A DNA stretch of 63,244 bases from Thiohalocapsa sp. (GCA_021736785.1 JAIPFF010000029.1:1-63244); one strand, 5' to 3'. Numbered from the stretch's first letter, positions 17,377 to 28,217 are shown. Program-made: numbers and translations. Notes: generated from the letters alone by a model not told the origin.

Positions 17377-17826
17377 TCATTTAGGCCCGCGACTGCCGCC
17401 GCCGTGCTTTTTGATGCACTTCAGGTAGGCCTTTTCGTCGAGATCGCGTGCGTCTCGTTGCATGCGCCACATGGCCTCGCCGAGGCACTCCATGATCCGA
17501 TGCTCGGCCTCGTGGGTGTCGCCGAGGCAATCGCGCAGGATCCGCCCGTAGAGCTGGCGCATGCCGCGGGGACCGTCCGTCGTCACCTGATCCTGCACGG
17601 CCAAATGCAGGGCCATGTGCAGGAACGGATTGGCTTCGCCGTGGTGCGGCAGCCAGTCTTGCGCCAGCGCCGGCTCGCCGGCCTGCAGCAGCGGGTGGTA
17701 CTCCGGGTGGCGCTTCGCTACTTCGACGATTTGCAGGTGCAGCGGCTCCAGGGGCTCGCCGCCCTGGAAGCGGCGCCATGCCTCGAGGAAGACGCCGCGC
17801 ATGGCCGTGCGGTCTTGGCTGAACAT
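17377..17826 (-). CDS. DUF1841 family protein
   Basis: 149 residues, soluble and mostly helical. The pattern begins MFSQDRTAMRGVFLEAWRRF, then IVEVAKRHPEYHPLL, NPFLHMALHLAVQDQV and HEAEHRIMECLGEAMW. This matches the DUF1841 family, whose biochemical role is unknown. It follows nth on the same strand by 139 bp, a pairing seen in other proteobacteria. The His/Glu-rich helices could bind metal, but that is only a guess. The longer upstream frame has no supporting ribosome binding site. Confidence 0.85.
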   Translation of the reverse strand: MFSQDRTAMRGVFLEAWRRFQGGEPLEPLHLQIVEVAKRHPEYHPLLQAGEPALAQDWLPHHGEANPFLHMALHLAVQDQVTTDGPRGMRQLYGRILRDCLGDTHEAEHRIMECLGEAMWRMQRDARDLDEKAYLKCIKKHGGGSRGPK

Positions 17827-17965
17827 AGGGCAACCGGTGGATTTGCTTCGGGTCAGTTGCGGGCGCCGCCGGCGAGTGGCGAGGTCGCGCGGCGCGGCCC
17901 GTGGTGGGAGAAGATCGGTGCGGCGACAGCGATGGGCAAGTCGCAAGCCGCGATCGTCGGCGCGG

Positions 17966-18640
17966 TCATGCCCGTTCGGGATCGCCGAGATCGGCCGCGG
18001 ACCCGGCTTGCGGCGTTTTGTCTTTATATTCGCAGAGATCCGCGATCGGACAGTCGCCGCAACGCGGCTTTCGCGCGGTGCAGATATAGCGCCCGTGCAG
18101 GATCAGCCAATGATGGGCATCCTGCAGAAACTCGGCAGGCACCAGGCGCAGCAGGCGTTGCTCGACGGCCAGCGGCGTCTTGCCCGGTGCGATTCGGGTC
18201 CGGTTGGCGACGCGGAAAATATGCGTGTCGACAGCCATGGTCGGCTCGCCGAACGCGGTGTTCAACACGACGTTGGCGGTCTTGCGCCCGACACCGGGCA
18301 GCGCCTCCAGTGACTTGCGCTCGCGGGGTACCTCGCCGCCGTGCTCGTGCAGCAGGATGGCGCAGGTCCGGATAATGTTCTTGGCCTTGCTGTTGAAGAG
18401 CCCGATCGTGCGGATGTGGGCCTTCAGCCCGTCTTCCCCCAGCGCCAGGATTGCCGCCGGCGTACTCGCCACGGGAAATAGCCGAGCCGTGGCTTTGTTG
18501 ACCCCTCTATCCGTTGCCTGGGCGGACAGAATCACCGCCACGAGCAACTCGAACGGCGTGCTGAACTCGAGCTCCGTCGTCGGGCTCGGGTTGGCCGCGC
18601 GCAAGCGGCGGAAGATCTCGGTGCGCTTGTCCTTATTCAT
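17966..18640 (-). CDS. nth: Endonuclease III (DNA glycosylase/AP lyase)
   Basis: Removes oxidised pyrimidines and nicks at abasic sites. 224 residues with the helix-hairpin-helix LPGVGRKTA (catalytic Lys120), the catalytic aspartate Asp138 in AVDTHIFR, and the 4Fe-4S loop C-x6-C-x2-C-x5-C (Cys187, 194, 197, 203). The start MNKDKRTEIFRRL is the family N-terminus. Divergent from lexA. Confidence 0.97.
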   Translation of the reverse strand: MNKDKRTEIFRRLRAANPSPTTELEFSTPFELLVAVILSAQATDRGVNKATARLFPVASTPAAILALGEDGLKAHIRTIGLFNSKAKNIIRTCAILLHEHGGEVPRERKSLEALPGVGRKTANVVLNTAFGEPTMAVDTHIFRVANRTRIAPGKTPLAVEQRLLRLVPAEFLQDAHHWLILHGRYICTARKPRCGDCPIADLCEYKDKTPQAGSAADLGDPERA

Positions 18641-18720
18641 GGGGGCGGCAGCATATAACAGCGTGCCCCGGCATGTTGTCGCTTTGCGCCTCGCCGCTGA
18701 TCGCCAGTCCCGGAATGCCT

Positions 18721-18765
18721 GAAACAGGATGCGCGGGAACGGGGTGCGCCGGAATCGGATGCGTC
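18721..18765 (+). repeat. Three 15-bp direct repeats
   Basis: The units at 18721, 18736 and 18751 share the pattern GRAAYRGGRTGCGYS. They are non-coding and sit about 180 bp upstream of the LexA box. Confidence 0.6.
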
Positions 18766-18926
18766 GGAAGAGTCCGGATTCGACGGCACGCTTCGGCCCG
18801 CCGCCGGCGAGCGGCGGCGTGGTTCGCGGCACCTGCCGTCGGCCAAGTGCGGCGAGGCGGGTGCGGCGCAAAGGTTTGCGGGCGTCGAGGCGGGCAACCG
18901 CGGCGGCGATTGGCGGGCGGAACTGC

Positions 18927-18959
18927 TTGCAACCGGCCTGAGGCTGTATAAAATTACAG
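18927..18959 (+). promoter_or_regulatory. LexA (SOS) box and promoter of lexA
   Basis: CTGTATAAAATTACAG at 18944-18959 is a full CTGT-N8-ACAG operator. It overlaps the likely -10 TAAAAT (18949-18954), which is 16 bp from a TTGCAA -35 (18927-18932). The operator lies 29 bp before the GTG start, so LexA should repress its own gene. No second box is seen before imuA. Confidence 0.88.
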
Positions 18960-18988
18960 TTACGCAATCCGCAGCAGCAGGCAGTGCC

Positions 18989-19642
18989 GTGACCGATCAG
19001 CTCACCCCGCGCCAGCGCCAGATCCTGGATCTGATTCGCCGCCATATCCGCGATACCGGCTATCCGCCGACCCGGGCCGAGATTGCCGAGGCCTTCGGTT
19101 TCCGCTCGGTAAATGCCGCCGTCGATCATCTCAAGGCGCTGGCACGTCACGGCGTCATCGAACTGCAGCAGGGCGCCTCGCGCGGCATCCGCTTGCTGGA
19201 GAAAATCGACGATGCGTCGGCATTGCCGGTGGTGGGTCGGGTGGCGGCGGGCAGCCCGATCCTGGCCGAAGAGCATATCGAAGAATATCACCGGCTCGAT
19301 CCTGCGCTATTCCGCCCGCGGGCGGATTATCTGCTGCGGGTGCGCGGCGAGAGCATGCGCGACGCCGGTATTCTGGACGGCGATCTGCTTGCCGTGCACC
19401 GCATCGAAGAGGCGCTGAACGGACAGATCGTCGTTGCCCGGCTGGGTGAGGAGGTCACGGTGAAGCGCTTCCGCCGCGATCCGGACTCGACACACCGCGT
19501 GCAACTGCTGGCGGAGAATCCGGAATTCGCGCCCATCGACGTAGACCTGCGCAGACAGGAATTGGCCATCGAGGGGCTCGGTGTCGGCGTGCTGAGGCTC
19601 GATCTGAGCCGCGAGCACAAAGAGATCCACGTGCCCCGATAA
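18989..19642 (+). CDS. lexA: SOS transcriptional repressor
   Basis: 217 residues from a GTG start. An N-terminal winged helix ([19 protein letters not shown], then [13 protein letters not shown]) binds DNA. The autocleavage site is Ala87-Gly88 in GRVAAGSP. The Ser-Lys dyad is Ser122 (GESM) and Lys159 (TVKR). This is the complete autoproteolytic repressor. It heads a lexA-imuA-imuB cassette and is autoregulated by the box upstream. Confidence 0.97.
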   Translation: MTDQLTPRQRQILDLIRRHIRDTGYPPTRAEIAEAFGFRSVNAAVDHLKALARHGVIELQQGASRGIRLLEKIDDASALPVVGRVAAGSPILAEEHIEEYHRLDPALFRPRADYLLRVRGESMRDAGILDGDLLAVHRIEEALNGQIVVARLGEEVTVKRFRRDPDSTHRVQLLAENPEFAPIDVDLRRQELAIEGLGVGVLRLDLSREHKEIHVPR

Positions 19643-19981
19643 ATGGAGCCGCCGAGCAATCGGCCGCGCACTGCTTGCCAACTGCTTGCTACAGGGCATC
19701 GCCGGGCCGGCGGCCCGGCAGCGAGACCGGATCGCGCGACGCCGAAGCGCCGCCGTCGCAGCGTCGGGCCGCCGGACAGGCATATCCCGCATAAAGCGTA
19801 CCGGGGAGATTTTCCGGAAGATCGCCCGAAACCCGAAGCCGCAAAACCCGAAGCCGCAAAACCCGAAGCCGCAAAACCGGCCCCGATCCGACCGGAACGG
19901 ACCCCCGACCTCGACGGAAACAAAGGGCTTGTCGTTGCTCGGCGTCCCGAAATCCAATCCGGATGCCGAATCCGGCCTTGA
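19643..19981 (+). CDS. Possible small Lys/Pro/Arg-rich protein between lexA and imuA
   Basis: This open frame starts with an ATG directly after the lexA stop and ends 2 bp before the imuA ATG, so it fills the gap exactly. It would encode 112 basic residues with a KPEAA repeat (from three 15-bp DNA repeats). No ribosome binding site is seen and the composition is unlike a folded protein. The fit may be chance; the region could equally be a leader or a decayed gene. Confidence 0.25.
   Translation: MEPPSNRPRTACQLLATGHRRAGGPAARPDRATPKRRRRSVGPPDRHIPHKAYRGDFPEDRPKPEAAKPEAAKPEAAKPAPIRPERTPDLDGNKGLVVARRPEIQSGCRIRP
19831..19875 (+). repeat. Three perfect 15-bp tandem repeats
   Basis: ACCCGAAGCCGCAAA occurs three times without mismatch at 19831, 19846 and 19861. 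The unit length is a multiple of three. Confidence 0.9.
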
Positions 19982-19983
19982 CC

Positions 19984-20793
19984 ATGAATCTTGAGCAACT
20001 GCTTTCACAACGGGCCGATCTATGGCGCGGCCGCGGCGCACCGGCCGCGGTGCCCGGCGGTGTCTCGACCGGCTTCGCGGCGCTCGACGATGCGCTGACC
20101 TGGCGCGGCTGGCCGCCGGGCAGTCTGGCCGAGATAATCACCGATCACCACGGCGCCGGCTTCTGGCTGCTGCTGCCGATGTTGGCGATATTGAGCCGGC
20201 AACCGCGCTGGTTGATGCTGGTGGAGCCGCCGTTGATCCCCTATGCGCCGGCGCTGGCCGCCCGCGGGCTGGACCTTGCCCGGCTGGTGGTGGTGCATAC
20301 CGGTGATCAAGCGCCTTGGGCAATGGAGCAGGGTCTGCGCTCCGGTGCCTGCGCCGCGGTACTGGCCTGGGATGACGACCGCGACGCGCGCGCTTGGCCC
20401 GTCGGCGCACTGCGCCGGCTGCAGCTCGCGGCCGCCGCGGGCGATGCACAGGCGCTGCTGATGCGCCCGCCGTCCGCCGCCGGGCAGCCGTCGCCGGCAA
20501 CGCTGCGGCTTGGCGTGCAGACGGCGCCCGAGGGTATCGCCATCGAAGTGCTGAAACAGCGCGGCGGGCGCGCCGGGGCAAGCGTCGTCATCGGCGGCGA
20601 CCGGGCTGGCGACGGCGATGCCCGCCTCGACCGATCCGCCGGGGCGTGTGTCGCCGCCGCTGCCGGTGCACGCCCCGGATTCCCCGCGGGTGCATCGACT
20701 GCTTCGTTTGCCGGCGGGCGCCGCAGTACCCGCTCGGGCTCGCGCGGTACGTCGGCGACGGCCGGCCGGCCGCCGCGCAAGCGCATGCGATGA
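19984..20793 (+). CDS. imuA: Translesion synthesis accessory protein ImuA
   Basis: 269 residues of the RecA/SulA-like ImuA family. The conserved start is VSTGFAALDDALTWRGWPPGSLAEI, quoted here only to mark residues 27-51, followed by GFWLLLPMLAIL and PPLIPYAPAL. It lacks a usable Walker A lysine at the usual place, as is common in ImuA. It acts with ImuB in damage-induced mutagenesis. The stop overlaps the imuB ATG by 4 bp (ATGA). The C-terminal 60 residues are low complexity and Arg/Ala/Gly-rich. Confidence 0.85.
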   Translation: MNLEQLLSQRADLWRGRGAPAAVPGGVSTGFAALDDALTWRGWPPGSLAEIITDHHGAGFWLLLPMLAILSRQPRWLMLVEPPLIPYAPALAARGLDLARLVVVHTGDQAPWAMEQGLRSGACAAVLAWDDDRDARAWPVGALRRLQLAAAAGDAQALLMRPPSAAGQPSPATLRLGVQTAPEGIAIEVLKQRGGRAGASVVIGGDRAGDGDARLDRSAGACVAAAAGARPGFPAGASTASFAGGRRSTRSGSRGTSATAGRPPRKRMR

Positions 20794-22511
20794 ACTGGCT
20801 TGCGGTACATCTGCCCGCATTGGCACTGGAAGTCTACGAGCGGGCCATGCAGCATCCGCCGCCGCTCGCGGTGGGCGAGCGCGAGCGGCTGATTGCCTGT
20901 AACGATGCCGCGCGGGCGCAGGGCGTACGCCCGGGACTGGCCGAGAGTGCCGCCCGGGCGTTGCTGGCGGACTTGCGTATCTTGCCCCGAAGCACCGAGG
21001 CCGAGGAGGCAGCGCTCGCGCGGCTGGCCGCCTGGGCCATGGGCTTCAGCGATCAAGTCAGTCTGGCGCCGCCGGCCGGGCTGGTGCTGGAGGCCGGGCG
21101 CAGCCTGCGGCTGTTCGGCGGCGGCGAATCCTTGCTGCGTCAAATCCGCGAAGGCATCGCGGATCTCGGCTACCGGGCTCGCTGCGTGTTGGCGCCGACG
21201 CCGGCCGGCGCGCTGGCGCTGGCCGCCGTCGCTCCCGCGGAAACGGGCATCTCCGATGACCGGTATGCGGATAGGCCGGACCGTGACCGGGGTAGGGCCA
21301 ATGCGGATCGCGCGGCTGTGGACATGGCGGATCGGCCGCATGGCGATCAATGCAGCGCGGATGCTCTCGCTGCCCGTGGGCTGATCGCGGACCACGATGC
21401 ACTGCGCCGAGCGCTTGCCTTGCTGCCGGTGACGGTGCTCGGGCTCGATCGCCGGGAGCGCGAGGATTTCGACGCCATGGGACTCAAGCGTATCGGCGAC
21501 TTGCTGCGGCTGCCGCGCGGCGGGCTGGCCGAGCGCTTCGGCATCGAGCGGGTGCAGCAGTTGGAGCGCCTGCTCGGCGAGCGGCCCGACCCGAGGCATT
21601 TTTTTCAGCCGCCGCAGCGCTTCCGTGCCGAGCTGCAATTGCCGGCCGAGGTGCCGGATTCCCCGGCACTGGTGTTTGCCTGCCGACGCTTGATCGACGA
21701 GCTCGGCGGCTTCCTGCTGGCACGTCAGGCAGGCGTGCAGCGCCTGCATTGGCGGCTGCGCCATGCGGATTCGGCAGCGACGCGATTCGACCTCGGCGCC
21801 GCGCGGATCGAGCGCGACCCCGAGCGCTGGCTCGCGCTGCTGCGCGAGCGCCTGGAACGGCTGCGGCTGCCGGCTCCGGTGCGCGCCGTCGCGCTGGTCA
21901 GCGAGACGATCCGCCCTCTGGCGCCGGCTTCGGGGGAATTGTTCCCGGAGCATGCCGCGGCTGTCGACCCGGATCCGGCCCTATTGGACAGGCTGCAGGC
22001 CCGGCTCGGCGGTAATGCCGTGCGCGGTCTGATGCTGCTGGCGGATCACCGACCGGAGCGCGCCTGGCGGTGGTGCCGTCCCGGTGAGCAGGGCTTGCAC
22101 CGTCGCGATGGCCGGCAAGTCCGTCGACGGGCCGGCAAGGCACGCAATGCCGACGCTCTCCCCGCTGCCGACCGTGCTGGCGCCGGCCCGGACCCCGCGC
22201 ACCGCGGCACCGGCAACCGCCCGCTCGATGCCGCATGGGGCGCCGACGGGCCGGTCCGCCTCGACCGGCCGCTGTGGCTGCTGCCGGAGCCGATGCCGCT
22301 CGGGCTTCGCAACAAGCGTCCTTGGCTGGATGGCCCGCTGGATCTCGGTCAGGGCTGCGAGCGCATCGAGACCGGCTGGTGGGACGACTTCGAAGTGGCG
22401 AGGGACTACTACGTGGCGACCACGGTCACCGGCGAGCGGCTATGGATTTACCGCGAGATCTACGGCGCGCGGGGCTGGTTTCTGCAGGGGGTCTTCGGCG
22501 GCGAGTACTGA
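20790..22511 (+). CDS. imuB: Y-family polymerase-like protein ImuB
   Basis: 573 residues. The N-terminal MNWLAVHLPALALEVYERA, the CNDAARAQGVRPGL finger-like motif, and the LGERPDPRHFFQPPQRF region are typical of ImuB. The conserved acidic catalytic residues of active Y-family polymerases are not evident, which is the known state of ImuB. It would act as a clamp-binding adaptor for ImuA and DnaE2. A 40-residue insertion rich in Asp and Arg (near residues 150-190) interrupts the finger/thumb region. dnaE2 does not follow; the next gene is on the other strand. Confidence 0.88.
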   Translation: MNWLAVHLPALALEVYERAMQHPPPLAVGERERLIACNDAARAQGVRPGLAESAARALLADLRILPRSTEAEEAALARLAAWAMGFSDQVSLAPPAGLVLEAGRSLRLFGGGESLLRQIREGIADLGYRARCVLAPTPAGALALAAVAPAETGISDDRYADRPDRDRGRANADRAAVDMADRPHGDQCSADALAARGLIADHDALRRALALLPVTVLGLDRREREDFDAMGLKRIGDLLRLPRGGLAERFGIERVQQLERLLGERPDPRHFFQPPQRFRAELQLPAEVPDSPALVFACRRLIDELGGFLLARQAGVQRLHWRLRHADSAATRFDLGAARIERDPERWLALLRERLERLRLPAPVRAVALVSETIRPLAPASGELFPEHAAAVDPDPALLDRLQARLGGNAVRGLMLLADHRPERAWRWCRPGEQGLHRRDGRQVRRRAGKARNADALPAADRAGAGPDPAHRGTGNRPLDAAWGADGPVRLDRPLWLLPEPMPLGLRNKRPWLDGPLDLGQGCERIETGWWDDFEVARDYYVATTVTGERLWIYREIYGARGWFLQGVFGGEY

Positions 22512-22569
22512 CGTCCATACGAGGGCGCCCATGCGAGGGCACCCATGTGCTGGTGCGAGGCGCCGACAC

Positions 22570-23148
22570 TCAGCGCCGCTCGATCGGCTCGCCCCGGCTC
22601 TTGAAGGACAGCCCGCCGTCTCCGACCATAATGGCCTCGATGATCGGCCTGTTGACCGTCTCTTCGGCCGACCATTCCACAAGGAAGTTGGCGCCGGAGC
22701 CACCGCCGCCCTGCTGCTGCTCGATCAACAGCGCATGCGTCTGCATCGGTTTCAAGGCCACCGGGCCGTCTTCGGTCATCTCCCGCAACTGCCTGCCCTC
22801 TCCATCGAAATAGCGCACGCGCTCGATTCGAATCGCATGCTCCGGATCGGTGTTGCGCACGCTGAGTGTTACGGCCAGCGGTGTCGGCGTGCCTTGTCCG
22901 GTATAGATATGGGAGTAGGCGGGTACATAGACCGCGCGCCCGCCGACGACCACATGGGCCGGCAGGCTTGCGCCTTCGGCGACGGCCAAAGGCACATCGC
23001 GGGCGAGCTGCTCCTCGATCTCGTAGAGTTGATTGCCGATCAAGCCGAGCGCCAAGATCAAGATGATCACGGCGATGGTGGCCAGCGCGGTTTTCAGCAG
23101 ATTCGCCGGCGACTCTTGCTTGGCCGTCGTGCTTGAACTCTCCGTCAT
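22570..23148 (-). CDS. DUF3124 family membrane-anchored protein
   Basis: 192 residues with a cytoplasmic N-terminus, one membrane segment (residues 20-42) and a periplasmic domain. The domain motifs VYVPAYSHIY, LAVTLSVRNTD and GGGGSGANFLVEW fit DUF3124, a family of unknown function. GAGGAGAAA lies 7 bp before the ATG. It is convergent with imuB and stands alone. Confidence 0.85.
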   Translation of the reverse strand: MTESSSTTAKQESPANLLKTALATIAVIILILALGLIGNQLYEIEEQLARDVPLAVAEGASLPAHVVVGGRAVYVPAYSHIYTGQGTPTPLAVTLSVRNTDPEHAIRIERVRYFDGEGRQLREMTEDGPVALKPMQTHALLIEQQQGGGGSGANFLVEWSAEETVNRPIIEAIMVGDGGLSFKSRGEPIERR

Positions 23149-23662
23149 CGGTGTTTCTCCTCGTCGAGCAATCGGTGGCGCCCGGGGCCCGGCAGCAAAG
23201 ACCATGCGTGCGTCCCGCGGCATTCGAAACGATCAACATCCGCAACGCCCGTGGGTCCGCGAAAGGGCACCGGGAACAGGCCCGGTTGCACGGCGGGCTC
23301 CGCCGTGACGCGTCTGCCGGGTGGCGAGGAAGTGGCCCGTCTGTGTCGGTGGCGGCGCGTTCGGCGATCAAACAGCAAAACCCACCGGAGCACCGCCGAC
23401 ATGGGCAGGCCGAGTGTAAGCCAGTCGCTGGAGCGAGGCGATCGTGATCGCATCCTCCGCGCGCCGATCGAGCAGATAGCCGCGGCACGGGCAGGGCGTC
23501 CGGTCGTCGGCGCGATCGCTCGACGATGCGCTGCGTCCGATTCGGCAACGGCGTACCATTGCTGGCCGTGGCTCTGGGCAGGCGCGGGCGCACAGGCGTG
23601 CTGCGCATCAACGGCGTCCGCGGCGCCATCGAACCACGCGAGATCAAGGAGCAGCAGATTCC
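23149..23662. other. Intergenic region upstream of a mechanosensitive channel gene
   Basis: 514 bp between divergent genes. Frames that open here are long reverse shadows without ribosome binding sites. I see no repeat, hairpin or promoter that stands out. Confidence 0.5.
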
Positions 23663-25462
23663 ATGACCACCAACGCAGGCGCGGCGAGCTCGAAGTGTCC
23701 GGCGTATATCGCTGACGCCGACCGCATCGATCCGGTGGCGAAACGCCACGACCGCAAGCGCCGGTGTCGGCGGTGGCTTTTGTTCTCGATCGGCCTCGTG
23801 CTGCTGCAACTTGTCTGTCCAGTCGCGGCCTCGCAGACCGCGACGCCGTCCCACACCAATCTCCTGCGTCCTCCGGACACATCCAGCCCGGCGGCGACGC
23901 TCGAGAGCTTCAGCGCCAATCTCGAAAAGGCCTACGCCATTGCCCGGGATCGCTCGCGTCCCAAAGAGGACAGCATCGCGCCCCTGAACCGTGCCGCTCG
24001 AACCCTGAACCTCAGCGAGGTGCCGAAGACCTTTGCCGCGGACGTGGGCACCGAAACAGCTCTGTTGCTGAAGGAAATTCTCGATCGTGTCGGACTGCCG
24101 CCGCTGGCCGTTGTGCCCGATGCGGAAGCCGTGGACCGCCGGGACATCGAAAAATGGCGGATCCCGAACACCGAGATTACGATCGCCCGCGTCGCCGAGG
24201 GTCCGCGCGCCGGCGAATTCCTATTCACGCCGGCGACTGTCGCGCGGGTCAGAGACGACTACCTGCGCGTGCTTGATTTGCCCTACGGCCCGGATGCGAC
24301 GCCGGGCCTGTACGATGCCTACATCTCGACGCCCGGCTCGGGGCTGAGCTTTGTCTGGGGCGAGAATCTGCCTTCCTGGCTCACGCGCCGCGTCTTGGAC
24401 CAGACGGCCTGGCAATGGCTGACCGCGGGTACGGGGCTGGCGCTCGGTCTGCTGTTTTTCGTTGCAGCCTATCGGGCCGGGCGGCGGATGGACGAAGAGC
24501 GTGCGAGCAAAGGACGGCCCACGCGCGCGGGTATGATTCTGGCCCTGTCTCTTACTGTATTGGCGGTGCTCGGGCTCGAGTATTTGATCGACGAAATCAT
24601 CAACTTCACCGGCACCATGCTGGTCGTGAGTATTCGGTTCTTCGTCGTCCTGCTGTATGCGCTGCTGTCTTGGTTGGCGGCGCTCGTCTTCGCGCAAATT
24701 GCCGAGACGATCATTCGCTCCCGCCGCCTGCGGCCCCGGGGCATCGACAGCCAGTTGCTGCGCATCGGCTTCAGGCTGCTGACCGTCATCGCCATCGCCG
24801 CGCTGGTGATCGACGGAGCACAGCGCATCGGGCTGCCCGCCTATTCGGTGATCACCGGTCTCGGTGTCGGCGGCTTGGCGGTCGCGCTGGCCGCGCGTGA
24901 AACCCTTGCCAATCTATTCGGCTCGCTTGCCATCATGCTGGACCGGCCGTTTCGGATCGGCGATTGGATCAAGCTCGGAGAGAGCGAGGGCACCGTCGAG
25001 GACATCGGCTTTCGAAGCACGCGCATTCGCACCTTCTACGATTCATTGCTGTCCGTGCCGAACTCCCTGACCGTGAACGCCGCGATCGACAACATGGGGC
25101 AACGCACTTACCGCCGCGTCTACACCACGCTGGGCATTCGCTACGACACACCGCCGGCGCGCATCGAGGCCTTTCTGGAGGGCATCAAGGAGATCATTCG
25201 GGACCATCCCGCGACACGCAAAGACGTCTTTCACGTCGTACTGAACGACCTCGGCGCACACAGCATCGACGTCATGCTGTATTTCTTTCTCGAGGTGCCC
25301 GACTGGGCCGAGGAGTTGGTGGAGCGCCAGCGCGTCCTGCTCGACATCGTCCGCCTCGCCGATCGCCTCGAGGTGCGCTTCGCATTCCCGACACGGAGCA
25401 TCGAGATCGATACGCCGCCCGATCTCGGACGCGCACCGGCCCCACCGCCCGCCGCATCCTGA
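23663..25462 (+). CDS. Large MscS-type mechanosensitive channel
   Basis: 599 residues. After an N-terminal hydrophobic signal segment (about residues 33-56) comes a periplasmic domain of some 190 residues. At least four membrane helices follow (about 252-275, 290-310, 320-350 and 370-390). The MscS pore helix and beta domain contain GLGVGGLAVALAARETLANLFG, quoted partly, then DRPFRIGDWIKLG and VPNSLTVNAAIDN. The C-terminal domain ends near residue 590. It should release solutes on osmotic downshock. AAGGAGC lies 13 bp before the ATG. Confidence 0.92.
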   Translation: MTTNAGAASSKCPAYIADADRIDPVAKRHDRKRRCRRWLLFSIGLVLLQLVCPVAASQTATPSHTNLLRPPDTSSPAATLESFSANLEKAYAIARDRSRPKEDSIAPLNRAARTLNLSEVPKTFAADVGTETALLLKEILDRVGLPPLAVVPDAEAVDRRDIEKWRIPNTEITIARVAEGPRAGEFLFTPATVARVRDDYLRVLDLPYGPDATPGLYDAYISTPGSGLSFVWGENLPSWLTRRVLDQTAWQWLTAGTGLALGLLFFVAAYRAGRRMDEERASKGRPTRAGMILALSLTVLAVLGLEYLIDEIINFTGTMLVVSIRFFVVLLYALLSWLAALVFAQIAETIIRSRRLRPRGIDSQLLRIGFRLLTVIAIAALVIDGAQRIGLPAYSVITGLGVGGLAVALAARETLANLFGSLAIMLDRPFRIGDWIKLGESEGTVEDIGFRSTRIRTFYDSLLSVPNSLTVNAAIDNMGQRTYRRVYTTLGIRYDTPPARIEAFLEGIKEIIRDHPATRKDVFHVVLNDLGAHSIDVMLYFFLEVPDWAEELVERQRVLLDIVRLADRLEVRFAFPTRSIEIDTPPDLGRAPAPPPAAS

Positions 25463-25810
25463 ACCGACGACCAGCGGCGGACATCCGGTGTATTTGCACC
25501 GATTGCGGTTGAGATCCACCACCAAGCGCCTCCCGTTCAATCGCCAAGGCGCGTCGGCTTGCGATGATGGGCATGCGACCGGGCCCGTCGTTGCCTACCG
25601 TGGCGCCCGGTCGGGCCGAACGGCCGCGGTCCGTGGTACGAGAATTGCGCCGTTCCGTTTGGTGGACGCGACGCGTCGTAAACGCCAAAACCGACGGGAC
25701 ACGAGTCACCCGCGCGCGGGTGCCGGCACCCGTTGGACGCATGGTCCGCGTGTTGCCTGTCGGCAAGGGGCGGAATGCAAGCGGGGCAGTGCAAGCGAAG
25801 GAGGAATCGA
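25463..25810. other. Intergenic region after the MscS gene
   Basis: 348 bp before a small acidic protein gene. Two short frames open here but lack good starts and have shadow-like composition. Nothing else is visible. Confidence 0.45.
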
Positions 25811-26089
25811 ATGACTGAAGAAACGCCCGATGAGCGGGCGCATCGGCGTGCCAAGGCCGGCTTCGAGATGGTCTCGGCGAAAGACGTCGCTGCGCGCGAG
25901 GACATGGACACCGAGCACAAGATCGCGCTGTTGCAACAGTGGGAGCAAGACCTGCGCGAGCAAATGGTGGCCGAAGAAGAGAATATGACCGGCGCCGACG
26001 CGGCCTTGTCCGAGACCCTCTCGGATGTGCTTTCGGCGCTCGAGCAATTGGGCGCCGAGCGCACGCCGACGCCCACCAAGCACGGGTGA
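25811..26089 (+). CDS. Small acidic hypothetical protein
   Basis: 92 residues, hydrophilic, rich in Glu and predicted helical: an amphipathic stretch of residues 30-80 could form a coiled coil. GAGGAA is close to the ATG. It overlaps or abuts the CBS gene (stop at 26089, next start at 26095), so the two are likely co-expressed. No motif is recognised. Confidence 0.65.
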   Translation: MTEETPDERAHRRAKAGFEMVSAKDVAAREDMDTEHKIALLQQWEQDLREQMVAEEENMTGADAALSETLSDVLSALEQLGAERTPTPTKHG

Positions 26090-26094
26090 GCACG

Positions 26095-26526
26095 ATGACG
26101 TTGATTCAAGCGATGCGGACCGATCTGCCCGTGTTGCGGCCCGACGACACATTGGCGGAGGCGGCCGAGCGCATGGCCGCGGCCGGCGTCCTGCTGCTGC
26201 CCATTGCCGATGACCAGGACCGCGCCCTGGGTGCCGTGACTGCGCTCGATGTGATGGCGCACCGCGCGACCGGGTCGGCCGCGTCCGAGCAAGTCGCGGT
26301 GCGCGACGCCGCTTACCGGCAGCCGGTCAGCTGCGAGCCGGGCACGGCATTGGCGCAGGTCCGCGCACAACTCTGCGCGGAGCGTCAGATCGCGGCCTTG
26401 GTGGTGGAGCCGGACGGGCGGCTGCTGGGCGTGCTCGACATCTTCGACCTGCTGCAGGCGGAATCTGCACCGCGCTCCGCGGGGCCGGAGCCGGAGCATG
26501 TGCACCGCGTGCGCGGCGACGGGTAA
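26095..26526 (+). CDS. Two-CBS-domain protein
   Basis: 143 residues forming a CBS pair: the first half has VLRPDDTLAEAAERMAAAG and LGAVTALDVMAH, the second PVSCEPGTALAQVRAQL and LGVLDIFDLLQ. CBS pairs bind adenosine nucleotides and sense energy status. The ATG at 26095 has GGTGAG upstream; an in-frame GTG at 26086 overlaps the preceding stop and is an alternative. It acts in the cytosol with an unknown partner. The next gene is a sigma-54 response regulator, 236 bp on. Confidence 0.88.
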   Translation: MTLIQAMRTDLPVLRPDDTLAEAAERMAAAGVLLLPIADDQDRALGAVTALDVMAHRATGSAASEQVAVRDAAYRQPVSCEPGTALAQVRAQLCAERQIAALVVEPDGRLLGVLDIFDLLQAESAPRSAGPEPEHVHRVRGDG

Positions 26527-26762
26527 CCGCCGACTGGAGGCAGGCCAGCAGGGGCGGGTGCCGGCATCCCCGGATGCCGACGCTGCAGGCCGGAGATCCC
26601 GCGCCGTTCGAGGCGCATGCCGCGCCGATCCGCCACCGGTGCCGGCAACCGGTAGAGGATCGTGCCGCTGGCGCCGGCCGGTCCGGCTGCTAATCTGAAC
26701 ATGGCGCCCGCGCGACGCGCCCGAACCGCCGGGTGCTCCTTTTCCCGATCCGTAGGAGCTCT

Positions 26763-28190
<1,428 letters not shown>

Positions 28191-28217
28191 GGCCTCGGCT
28201 CGGGATCAGATACCGCC

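Larger units (their letters stand above)
18641..18988. other. nth/lexA divergent region with short repeats and an SOS box
   Basis: 348 bp with no credible gene. It holds three 15-bp degenerate direct repeats (18721-18765) and, near lexA, the LexA operator and promoter described separately. Confidence 0.6.

Noticed and set aside
22512-22569. Short direct repeats between imuB and the DUF3124 gene
   Set aside because: Two imperfect copies only; no sign of a mobile element or attachment site.
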